13,110 nucleotides of DNA from the NCBI GenBank assembly GCA_027365835.1, contig DAHXLU010000081.1, positions 1-13,110 of the forward strand, written 5' to 3'. Positions 1 through 6,694 of this stretch are shown piece by piece; the stretch's first letter is position 1; each line of letters opens with the position of its first letter. Both the position numbers and the translations under genes were made by a program. A model generated the notes under the pieces. The model saw nothing but the letters and a program-made list of their open reading frames with translations. It was not told the origin of the DNA and searched no databases. The DNA is from JAJZMA01 sp021850405. GTDB lineage: Bacteria > Chloroflexota > Dormibacteria > Aeolococcales > Aeolococcaceae.

Positions 1-25
1 ATGCTTCAATATCTTCCCGTTGCAT
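1..25 (-). CDS. N-terminus of an unidentified gene running off the left edge
   Basis: An ATG at 25-23 on the minus strand is preceded, after 7 nt, by a GGAG Shine-Dalgarno core at 36-33. It opens a frame reading MQREDIEA before the window ends. Eight residues are too few to name a family. The call rests only on the well-spaced ribosome binding site and the plausible N-terminal composition. If real, the gene is divergent from the ribbon-helix-helix gene at 199, with which it would share the 26-198 intergenic region. Confidence 0.35.
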
Positions 26-198
26 ACTGCCACTCCAGTATGAGCCATCATGACGGTGACGTAGAAAGAGCGATGACCCATACCGCAGATCCTACACCTC
101 ATCACATACGCGCGCAATATAACCGTCGCTGTAGTACTAGGCGATCACTACTTTTCGCTCCTGCAAAGGGAACGTAGGAAAAAGGAAAGCTGAGAACA

Positions 199-462
199 AT
201 GGCAATCCACAAGATGGCAAGCGCCAATAGATTGTCAGATAAAGAGCTTGAGGAGTTAGCGTCTCAGGTGGAAGCAGGAGACGTCGAACTGGTTGATTGG
301 CGTCGACCGGGCCGGCCTTCCCTGACTGGAAAACCTGTTGAGTCCCCAGTAGTGCAATTTCGTACGACCCCAGAGGTCATCACTGCACTCAAGAAGCGAG
401 CTGCCACCGAAGGGTCGAGTGTTAGCGAGATCGCGCGCAAAACCGTGGAGCAGCAGCTCTGA
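199..462 (+). CDS. Ribbon-helix-helix (CopG/Arc-like) DNA-binding protein, antitoxin-like
   Basis: An 87-residue protein. The N-terminal half is acidic and helical, a GRPSLTG linker lies near residues 38-44, and the C-terminal part (about 50-87) looks like a ribbon-helix-helix: a short strand (VVQFRTT), a helix (PEVITALKKRAATEG), then SSVSEIARKTVEQQL. Such proteins bind operator DNA as dimers and often act as autorepressing antitoxins of type II toxin-antitoxin pairs. The start at 199 has a purine-rich AAGGAAAG about 9 nt upstream; a second ATG at 214 is possible. No toxin-like gene (PIN, RelE/ParE, BrnT) is visible on either side in this window, so it is either an orphan regulator or its partner is the gene leaving the left edge. 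The fold call is fairly secure; the antitoxin role is inference. Confidence 0.75.
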   Translation: MAIHKMASANRLSDKELEELASQVEAGDVELVDWRRPGRPSLTGKPVESPVVQFRTTPEVITALKKRAATEGSSVSEIARKTVEQQL

Positions 463-828
463 GCACGTAAACAAAAATCCCTTCACTGCATGCCATCGCC
501 TTTACACCGGAATGGTTCCGCGGTGCTCCAGAATCCATGCCGCGAACAGCTGCCTTCGTCCAAGAACCCCAGGCTCAGCGCAATTGTTCCCCTACGGCTA
601 CACATTTTGGTGCGGTACTGACGTTCATTTTCATTACGGCCTGCAGTTTTGCTTCTCCTCGCTTCGACGCCTATCTCTCGATGAACGCGGGAGGTTGACC
701 AGCCGGATTGTCTGGTGGGTTGGCGATACGGAACTTTCACCCGCTGATTGATTGCCCCCTCCCTGGGCACACGGTTCCTCTGCGTCCCACCTGGAGAAGC
801 GCTTCCAGTTATCCTGCCTTCCCAGGGC
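463..828. other. Gene-free stretch of about 365 bp between RHH gene and MFS 3' end
   Basis: I see no credible gene here. Open frames exist on both strands, but none has a ribosome binding site, recognisable motif or protein-like composition. A small perfect inverted repeat (GAAGCGCTTC at 796-805, inside an imperfect CTGG...CCAG stem) lies just beyond the MFS stop codon but lacks a T-run, so it is only a weak candidate for an RNA 3'-end structure. The stretch separates convergently transcribed genes and may be decayed sequence. Confidence 0.4.
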
Positions 829-2106
829 TCAGGCTGGCGCAGCGGCAAGCACAATACTCTCTTCATTCTGACCACGGGGAATATGACGAGCCAGCATGCC
901 TGCGAGCAGACACAACACGCTGCAGCACAAAACGAAGGGAATCCCGAATCCAGCCCCTATCGCAAGCCCTGAAATGGGCGCTGCCACCATTGGCCCTATG
1001 CACCACCCGGCCCCCACAAGCGAGTTATAGGAGCCGCGATTCTCGTCCCGGGCCATTGCATTTGCCAGCGATGGGATGCTGGAAGACTGAAATACCTCCC
1101 CGCACGCTATCAGAACCGGCGCCAGCACGATGGCTAGCGAGGCTACAAGTGTGCCGGGCCATACGCCAGCCACAACTGCAATCGGCCAGCTCACCGCAAA
1201 GAAGAGCGCTCCCACAAAAATGGAGTTTCTGTATCCGAGCCTTCCTACCATAGGAATAACTGGCAGTTGCACCAGAACAATGGCCAGGGTGTTGGCGCTA
1301 AATGCAAGCCCTACGATATGGGTCGAGACATGGCCAACCACAGTGGCAAAAGCCGGATAACCACTGTCTAGCTGTCCAACTGCTGCACCGACCAGGACAG
1401 AATACAGGATGGTCAGTATCCAGATGGCGGGGTCTCGGGCAATGCCCTTGCCGCCAGACTTTCCTGCTCTGTCGCTGGATCCCGTGACAACCACGTCAGG
1501 ACTGCCCGGTTCTGGGAGTCCACGGATACCAAGATGGCTCCACAGCCACACCCACGCCCACGCCGCAAAGCAGAGAAGCAACCCACCCTGGATAACAAAC
1601 AACAGCTCAAATGTTGCCGGATTTCTCACTGATACCACCAGTGAAGCCAGAAACCCACCGGCTCCCATGCCCAGGTTCATCACAGCGTACCCAATCCCGA
1701 ATGCAGCGTTACGCTGGGCTGTCGGTACGATGTGGGCAACAACTGTCGCCAATGCGTTCCACAGGCCGCCTGTAAAGAATCCAAGTGCCAGGGCCATTCC
1801 TGCTGCCTCGGGGACACTGGTTACGCGTGAAAATGCAATGCTGAGGCTACCACTGCAGAGCGCACTCGCCACAGCAACCAGTGTCGCTCCCCAGCGATCG
1901 CAAAGCATCCCCAGGGGAATGGCAAGGAGGCCGCCGCCATACATGAGTGCAACCACCGCTGCAGCGACAGCAAGTGGGAAATGACGAGCGTCATGCAGAT
2001 AAAGGAGGGTAAACGGATATACAAGTCCAGCACCCAGATCAATAAAAAGGCGCCACACGGTAAGCACCCAGGCGATCCGACCAATGGGCGGCAATCGGGA
2101 AAACAT
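829..2106 (-). CDS. Major facilitator superfamily (MFS) transporter, DHA1-like
   Basis: A polytopic inner-membrane protein of about 425 residues from the chosen start, with roughly twelve hydrophobic segments in two halves. A soluble central loop (GLPEPGSPDVVVTGSSDRAGKSG) separates the halves, as usual for MFS. The TM2-TM3 loop holds a loose version of the MFS signature A motif (LGMLCDRWGATLV). These proteins are proton-driven exporters or importers; no substrate can be assigned. The frame extends upstream to an ATG at 2232, but those 42 extra residues are arginine-rich and not membrane-like. The ATG at 2133 (MPQPLEW) lacks a clear Shine-Dalgarno. I favour 2106 because a TAGAAT -10-like box (2120-2115) lies 8 nt before it, and the first helix begins about 12 residues later. 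It follows yvcK by 234 nt (108 nt with the longest start), so co-transcription is possible. Confidence 0.85.
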   Translation of the reverse strand: MFSRLPPIGRIAWVLTVWRLFIDLGAGLVYPFTLLYLHDARHFPLAVAAAVVALMYGGGLLAIPLGMLCDRWGATLVAVASALCSGSLSIAFSRVTSVPEAAGMALALGFFTGGLWNALATVVAHIVPTAQRNAAFGIGYAVMNLGMGAGGFLASLVVSVRNPATFELLFVIQGGLLLCFAAWAWVWLWSHLGIRGLPEPGSPDVVVTGSSDRAGKSGGKGIARDPAIWILTILYSVLVGAAVGQLDSGYPAFATVVGHVSTHIVGLAFSANTLAIVLVQLPVIPMVGRLGYRNSIFVGALFFAVSWPIAVVAGVWPGTLVASLAIVLAPVLIACGEVFQSSSIPSLANAMARDENRGSYNSLVGAGWCIGPMVAAPISGLAIGAGFGIPFVLCCSVLCLLAGMLARHIPRGQNEESIVLAAAPA

Positions 2107-2340
2107 AGCTGCCCATTCTAGCGGCTGTGGCATCTTGCGGGTCTGACCGGCCGGACGGCTGGCCAGATTCACAGCAGCCCTGCGTCCTCGACCAGACACA
2201 AGGGAGGAAAGCCTCCAGAACCTGATCCCCATCCCGCCTATGGAAACCCGGCTTTCAGGCGCGCATCAAGTGCCCTCGTTTTTCCCTCGGGCCCCTGCCC
2301 GACAATGCACACCAGTACCCGACAGCGCGAGCAGATCCAG

Positions 2341-3630
2341 CTACCAGACCTTCTTCATAATGATGCGTGCCAGCTTGTCAGGATCATGGTGAGTTGAGAT
2401 CGCATTGGAGACCACATCAGCAAGAATGTAATGGACTGGCCGGGTTACGGCCAGCTCCCGGTCGAACACCACCCTTCCAATGTTGGCCTTGCGTGCTGCC
2501 TCACTTAGTGGCTGGGAAAGATTGCTATTGGCGACAACGTAGTCGAATATGGGCCCTCCTACGTGGCGCTCAATCGCATCGAGATGCTGGGTGACGGTAT
2601 ATCCCGTAGTCTCTCCTGGCTGGGTAGCCACATTGCACACGTACACCTTTACCGCAGGAGTTGCCTTGAGCGCTTCCACCATGCCCTCCACCAGCAGGTT
2701 GGGGAGGATGGATGTGTACAGGGAGCCTGGGCCAATAAGGACCAGCTCAGCGGCCAGGATGGCTGCCTCCGCCTCAGGGTTGACAGGGGGGTCCTCTGGA
2801 GAAAGGAAGACATCCTCGATTGGAGCCTCCCCTTCCGGCACCATCGACTCTCCGACACGCACCTCTTCCCCAGCCTTGGCACATAGCACAACATCCTGCA
2901 GGGTACTGGGAATGATCTGGCCGCGCACCGCGAGCACCTTGCCCGACTCACGTACGGCATGTTCGAAATCTCCGGTGATATCGGTCATGGCGGCGATGAA
3001 CAGGTTGCCAAATGAGTGGCCAGCAAGCGGTCCATCGCCTGAAAAGCGGTGAGAGAACAGCTGGGTCATAAGAGGCTCAGTTTCGGCCAGGGCTACCAGA
3101 CACTGGCGGAAATCACCTGGCGGCAAAACACGATACTCCTTGCGCAATCTGCCGCTGGAACCGCCATCATCCGCCACGGTCACTATGGCTGAAATATTGC
3201 CCGTGTATTTTTTTAGCCCCCGCAGCATTGTGCTCATGCCGGTCCCCCCGCCGATTGCCACGATTCTTGGGCCACGTGAAAGTCTTCTATGGGTGGAAAG
3301 CTGGTCGATAATGCCGCGCTCCCCACCACCGCCGGGCAGGAAGGGACCCAGTACTGAATGTCCCAGCCGATAGAAGCTGACCACGATGAGAGCCAGACCT
3401 ATGGTCGCAAAGAGGACAGCACGTACGTCCCGTGGCAAAAACTGCAAGGTAAGCGGGCTCACCCAGGCAGGAAACGTGAGATAGGCGTACGCATCTTTGA
3501 GCGCATATCCAGCTGCCAGGCTCATCATGACAATCCCGCCGAAAAGCAGGACCAGCCACCTTTTTATATTGAGGCCTGGCGTAAACCATATGGCAAGTGC
3601 AGAGCCCAGCCGTTTTATCCTGTCTACCAC
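2341..3630 (-). CDS. yvcK: YvcK/CofD-like (gluconeogenesis factor) protein with N-terminal membrane anchor
   Basis: A 429-residue protein. Residues about 24-45 and 69-87 are hydrophobic helices; the cytosolic YvcK domain starts near residue 120. Conserved family blocks are clear: VAIGGGTGMSTMLRGLK (about 124-140, nucleotide-sugar binding loop), VADDGGSSGRLR (152-163), LPPGDFRQCLVAL (169-181), GHSFGNL (204-210) and VVANSNLSQPL near the C-terminus. YvcK proteins bind UDP-GlcNAc and affect cell-wall synthesis and growth on gluconeogenic carbon sources in Gram-positive bacteria; the catalytic role is unsettled. The classical B. subtilis protein is about 100 residues shorter and soluble. The frame begins at a GTG with no convincing Shine-Dalgarno at proper spacing, so the start is uncertain. 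The usual rapZ and whiA neighbours are absent. It lies 97 nt downstream of the HTH-membrane pair on the same strand. Confidence 0.92.
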   Translation of the reverse strand: MVDRIKRLGSALAIWFTPGLNIKRWLVLLFGGIVMMSLAAGYALKDAYAYLTFPAWVSPLTLQFLPRDVRAVLFATIGLALIVVSFYRLGHSVLGPFLPGGGGERGIIDQLSTHRRLSRGPRIVAIGGGTGMSTMLRGLKKYTGNISAIVTVADDGGSSGRLRKEYRVLPPGDFRQCLVALAETEPLMTQLFSHRFSGDGPLAGHSFGNLFIAAMTDITGDFEHAVRESGKVLAVRGQIIPSTLQDVVLCAKAGEEVRVGESMVPEGEAPIEDVFLSPEDPPVNPEAEAAILAAELVLIGPGSLYTSILPNLLVEGMVEALKATPAVKVYVCNVATQPGETTGYTVTQHLDAIERHVGGPIFDYVVANSNLSQPLSEAARKANIGRVVFDRELAVTRPVHYILADVVSNAISTHHDPDKLARIIMKKVW

Positions 3631-3727
3631 TTCCCCGACATTCTCTCACCTTGGGGGTGGCTGCACCCGAAGTGAGACAGGAACAGTGCTACCTGGCTAC
3701 CAGCGCTACCTGGCAAGAAGGCTGCGA

Positions 3728-4675
3728 CTACAGCTGCATATCCCGGCCAGCCACGGTTCGGGCAGCTCCTTCCCGCCGGGAGCCGGCTCCGACCGAAGGC
3801 GCCCTGGCCACTCTGGGGCCTGCAGCCTCCAGCCACGCCACGCCTGACCCAGTCGATGTGAGCGCATCCTGCTGCCGGGCTTCGGCTTCCGGCTGGCTTG
3901 CACGTTCACTGCGAAAGCGCTGCAATCCTGCCTCGATCCGATGATCCCGCTCTGCCTTTCCCAGTCCAACAAGCCCTGCGCCCATCGCAACCACGCAGGC
4001 GCCCCAGCAAAGCGTGTTGAACAGGACCACCGGCGGTGCGAGCGCAGCAAAGGTGCCCAATGCAATAGGTGTGAGAACAAACCCAATCGCTCCGATCCCA
4101 ATCATAAGGCCGGTAAGCAGCCGCCCCTTCCTTTCCCGGAATGCTCCGAACCTCTGCCTGGCTCCTCGCGCATTGACTGGGCCGTCCCAGTACCTGGGAA
4201 ACCCAGGATGGGGCCGACCAAGCCGGTGCGAAACGTACGAATACGCAAGCGACTCACAGTGGTCGGGATCAGAAGCTACCAGTTCCCGGATGGAGCAACA
4301 GCGCATTGGAGTCCACTGTACCGGCGTGTCATCCGCATACATCCCCCGCACGCTATACAGGGTTGGCCCATATCCAGGCACCGGATGAACCGGGCCATGT
4401 GCCATCTGCTCGGCGTCCCTAAAGATCTGGCCCACATGGGTTAGCCGTTGCAGCCGCTCTGCTGCACCCTGGTCCTGCGAGAAGATATAGCCCTCCCCGC
4501 ACTCCCAGGCCGACACAGTCCCCGGATCCACACCCAGAAAGTCGGCAAGTGTGCGGTCTGTAAGACCAAAAACAGTCTTGACAAAATTAACCCGCCACCC
4601 CCTCTTCGTGCGAAGCTCATACTGGCCGGTAGGAGCACCGCCATTCAGTGTCAATATCACCTCTGGATAGAGCAT
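3728..4675 (-). CDS. HTH domain plus two-TM membrane protein (downstream paralogue A)
   Basis: I do not recognise a named family. The 315-residue protein has a helix-turn-helix of the Xre/HigA type at about 36-62 (FGLTDRTLADFLGVDPGTVS then AWECGEG), followed by AAERLQRLTHVGQ. A middle region contains YWDGPVNARGARQRFGAFRER (161-181). Two closely spaced membrane helices follow at about 185-212 and 214-237, then a charged, likely cytosolic tail. Both ends should face the cytoplasm, so it looks like a membrane-tethered DNA-binding regulator. The upstream gene (4704-5888) encodes a protein with the same domain order and matching blocks, so the two are tandem duplicates. The ATG at 4675 has AAGGAAGGA directly upstream with short spacing. 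The 28-nt gap to the upstream gene indicates one transcript. The Ala/Arg-rich C-terminal tail (after about 260) is not conserved with the paralogue. Function is unknown. Confidence 0.72.
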   Translation of the reverse strand: MLYPEVILTLNGGAPTGQYELRTKRGWRVNFVKTVFGLTDRTLADFLGVDPGTVSAWECGEGYIFSQDQGAAERLQRLTHVGQIFRDAEQMAHGPVHPVPGYGPTLYSVRGMYADDTPVQWTPMRCCSIRELVASDPDHCESLAYSYVSHRLGRPHPGFPRYWDGPVNARGARQRFGAFRERKGRLLTGLMIGIGAIGFVLTPIALGTFAALAPPVVLFNTLCWGACVVAMGAGLVGLGKAERDHRIEAGLQRFRSERASQPEAEARQQDALTSTGSGVAWLEAAGPRVARAPSVGAGSRREGAARTVAGRDMQL

Positions 4676-4703
4676 TTATCCTTCCTTCATGTGAGCGGGT
4701 GGC

Positions 4704-5888
4704 TTATTCAAGTCCTGCGCCGCTTGATGTTTTTCCCCTGGCAAGGTATGCCTTCTGGCTGGCTCCTGGGCCCTCCCCGCGCCTGATGTTCCGCTCCACT
4801 GGTGGCTGCGGCCTGCGGGAGACGTAGCCGATAAAACGATGTCCACCACTGCCTTCCCGGGGGGAAGGAGAGTCAGGGCCAATCCATGGCCAGCGGGGAG
4901 CACCGGGGCTAATCCACGGCCAGCGGTGTAGCTGTCCAGCCTGCTCACCCTGCTCTGGAGATTCCGCACCAGCTGACAGGCGATCCTTGCCGATATCAGC
5001 TATCTGTGCTTCAAAGGACTCAACCATCGACCGAAAGGCAGCAACCTCCCTCCTCGCGGCGATAGCGCTCCTGTGATCGGCGTTTCTGGTCCGCTCCTCC
5101 TCTGCCCTCTCCAGACGGTTCATGGAGTCAATGACCATCGCGCCAGCCGCCAGCATTCCAAACATCGGCACGGCGACCATGAGTGCTGCTGTCATCGGCA
5201 CTGTCAGGAGAAGGCTAAATCCCAGGACCGCAGTATAAGCCGCGGCGCCAAACTCAGCGTAACCTGCCGCAACCCGGCACCGCTCCCGAATCAGCCAGGC
5301 CCGGTGACGCAGTCTGCCGACCCGGACGGGTCCGTCAAGCGGGGTGGAAAAAACCAGGGGACCACTGCGAGCAACCACTTCATTGCGCACAATCTCCACC
5401 GCATCCTGGCGCTCCCGCATCACTTCGGAAAAGGTCAATGCCCTTGTACCTTTCGGACCTTCCACATGCACAAACGGCTTGCTGGAGCGCCACAGGGACA
5501 TAACCTCTCTCAGGGTAAACGGGCCAGTCTGCCCGTGATAGCAGTGCACTTTCTGGCTCTTGCAACTATCCAGCAATGCCTGGCCAGCACGGTAGAGCCG
5601 CTGCAGTCGCTCAGCCGCGACCAGATCCTGATCCGCCAGGCGCCCGCTGCCATCCTCCCACTCCGATAGCAGGGCCACTGGCACTCCAAGGAAATCTGCC
5701 AGTTCAGGCCGGCTAAGGGCAAAGACCATCCGGACATTTTTTGCCCGCTGCCCCCGGACAGCACGCAAGCTGCTGTACGAGACATGCCCATCCTTTAGCA
5801 CCACTGCGGGAATTGAGGCGGCAAGCGCGGCATCCCTCGATACCCGACGACCATCACGCCCCAGGTCCATGGCACTGGCCACGCTCAT
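4704..5888 (-). CDS. HTH domain plus two-TM membrane protein (upstream paralogue B)
   Basis: A 394-residue protein of no family I can name. It has an HTH at about 55-80 (FALSRPELADFLGVPVALLS then EWEDGSG), followed by VAAERLQRLYRAGQ. The middle region ends in LDGPVRVGRLRHRAWLIRER (184-203), two membrane helices lie at about 214-232 and 235-255, and a strongly charged segment (about 257-305: MNRLERAEEERTRNADH...) likely forms a coiled coil. The HTH, the AAERLQRL block, the DGPV...RER block and the TM hairpin all match the downstream gene, so these are paralogues. The Pro/Gly/Arg-rich tail carries a short duplication, RWPWISPGAP / RWPWIGPDSP. The frame opens with a TTG at 5891, but the ATG at 5888 has AGGAGAG about 6 nt upstream and is preferred. 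Two palindromes lie just upstream (5911-5930 and 5967-5978). A membrane-anchored transcription regulator is the best inference; signal and target are unknown. Confidence 0.72.
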   Translation of the reverse strand: MSVASAMDLGRDGRRVSRDAALAASIPAVVLKDGHVSYSSLRAVRGQRAKNVRMVFALSRPELADFLGVPVALLSEWEDGSGRLADQDLVAAERLQRLYRAGQALLDSCKSQKVHCYHGQTGPFTLREVMSLWRSSKPFVHVEGPKGTRALTFSEVMRERQDAVEIVRNEVVARSGPLVFSTPLDGPVRVGRLRHRAWLIRERCRVAAGYAEFGAAAYTAVLGFSLLLTVPMTAALMVAVPMFGMLAAGAMVIDSMNRLERAEEERTRNADHRSAIAARREVAAFRSMVESFEAQIADIGKDRLSAGAESPEQGEQAGQLHRWPWISPGAPRWPWIGPDSPSPREGSGGHRFIGYVSRRPQPPVERNIRRGEGPGASQKAYLARGKTSSGAGLE

Positions 5889-5910
5889 CAAAAGCTCTCC
5901 TGCTGGAAGC

Positions 5911-5930
5911 GGCCGCGATCCATCGCGGCC
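5911..5930. promoter_or_regulatory. Perfect 9-bp-arm inverted repeat upstream of HTH-membrane gene B
   Basis: GGCCGCGAT, a 2-nt centre, then ATCGCGGCC form perfect arms, ending 22 nt before the start codon of the HTH-membrane gene at 5888. The position covers the ribosome-binding-site-proximal leader, so it could be an operator for the HTH proteins or a leader RNA hairpin. A rho-independent terminator is unlikely because no T-run follows on either strand. Confidence 0.45.
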
Positions 5931-5966
5931 TGCCGCTGCCCATCCGTTGGTACTGATCCATGCAGA

Positions 5967-5978
5967 ATGCTATAGCAT
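5967..5978. promoter_or_regulatory. 12-bp perfect palindrome ATGCTATAGCAT, possible operator or -10 region
   Basis: ATGCTATAGCAT is its own reverse complement and lies about 80 nt upstream of the HTH-membrane gene. On the minus strand it contains TGC followed by TATAGC, which resembles an extended -10 element, but no good -35 is visible at normal spacing. It may be the promoter, an operator, or both. Confidence 0.35.
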
Positions 5979-6033
5979 CACTGCGGACCACAGGCGGACA
6001 ATCAGGGCAGGAAAGGCCCCTCAGACGGGGTTG

Positions 6034-6516
6034 TCAGGAAGGCAGGACTGGTGCAGCCTCAGCAACCCTTTTCAGATTTTCCAGTGTCTCTTCAATGCCA
6101 CGCTCTGTGCGCTCGACGTAAGCAGGTACGTCAGCATTGTCCATGGCAGCGATCCGCTCGGTTTGCCGAAGCACCCGCCATGATTCCGTTACGCTGGTCT
6201 TGTCCCCAGATGGGACGAAACGGTAGCCCCATCTCACATACCCTTCCTCCTTGCCCCCTACGATCCAGGCAAACTCTCTGGGCCGGGTGGCGGTTACCAC
6301 CTCGCAGCGGGTATCCCACTGCCGCTCTTCCAACACATTGTGTCCGGTAAACCAGGAACCGACCTTGGGCGCCTGCCCGTCGTCCCACCAGCAGGATTTG
6401 CACACTGGGCTCCACTCCCCCATCCGTGTTACGTCTGTGATCATGTCGTACAGGACAGCAGGATCCGCCGAAACCAGAATGGTTTTCTCTGTGTAAAGAG
6501 CATCAATACTAGCCAT
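6034..6516 (-). CDS. SRPBCC/START-fold protein (polyketide cyclase/dehydrase-like)
   Basis: A 160-residue soluble protein with the layout of bacterial SRPBCC proteins. An N-terminal strand (YTEKTILVSADPAVLYDMITDVTRMGEWSP, about 8-37) carries the typical pattern of helix plus D...M..WSP. A central beta region (GSWFTGHNVLEERQW, CEVVTATRPREFAWIVGG, YVRWGYRFVP, TSVTESWRV) and a long C-terminal helix (about 135-155) follow. The family binds hydrophobic ligands in a deep cavity; no ligand or reaction can be assigned. The ATG at 6516 has AGGGAG 5 nt upstream. It lies between glutamine synthetase and the HTH-membrane genes on the same strand, with 178 bp and 145 bp gaps that both contain inverted repeats. 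Confidence 0.85.
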   Translation of the reverse strand: MASIDALYTEKTILVSADPAVLYDMITDVTRMGEWSPVCKSCWWDDGQAPKVGSWFTGHNVLEERQWDTRCEVVTATRPREFAWIVGGKEEGYVRWGYRFVPSGDKTSVTESWRVLRQTERIAAMDNADVPAYVERTERGIEETLENLKRVAEAAPVLPS

Positions 6517-6603
6517 ATCTTCTCCCTGATCAATTGCCTTGCCTGCACTGCCATGGAGGTGCCGCGCTACCCGCGAGAGGGTATGCGATCCGCCCAGAGC
6601 AAA

Positions 6604-6692
6604 CCTGGAAACAGCTTTCCAGCTACACCAAGTTTAACTGCTGGGCCCAGCCCCTTGCTCCCGTGCTGGCAGCGCTGCCTACCAGGCCCTGG
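6604..6692. repeat. Cluster of four perfect inverted repeats in the glutamine synthetase-SRPBCC gap
   Basis: Four separate perfect inverted repeats sit within 90 bp just after the glutamine synthetase stop: CTGGAAA-CAGC-TTTCCAG (6605-6622), GCTGGGCCCAGC (6640-6651), GGCAGCGCTGCC (6668-6679) and CCAGG-C-CCTGG (6682-6692). None is followed by a T-run. They could form a structured mRNA 3' end or processing region, or contain operators for the downstream gene. Confidence 0.4.
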
Positions 6693-6694
6693 CG

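Noticed and set aside
1..177. A 58-codon plus-strand frame beginning with ATG at position 1
   Set aside because: No ribosome binding site can be judged, composition (His/Arg/Cys/Ser-rich) is not protein-like, and the opposite strand has a better start at 25.
535..620. Short minus-strand frame ending LFAAWILEHRGTIPV
   Set aside because: It looks protein-like but is bounded by stops after about 28 codons with no start, so at most a remnant; no homology can be claimed.
483..875. A 130-codon minus-strand open frame after the MFS gene
   Set aside because: It overlaps the MFS 3' end in another frame, is Arg/Ser/Gly-rich without motifs, and has no ribosome binding site.
708..1984. Several long plus-strand frames opposite the MFS gene
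   Set aside because: Shadows of the GC-rich transporter gene; no membrane or domain pattern and no start signals.
2296..2320. CGGGC-AGGG-GCCCG hairpin after yvcK as a terminator
   Set aside because: The stem is followed by A residues and not T residues on the minus strand, so it is not a rho-independent terminator for yvcK.
6012..6033. CCCC-GTCTGA-GGGG hairpin after the SRPBCC gene as a terminator
   Set aside because: Only a 4-bp stem with a weak CCTTTCC tail; too poor to call.
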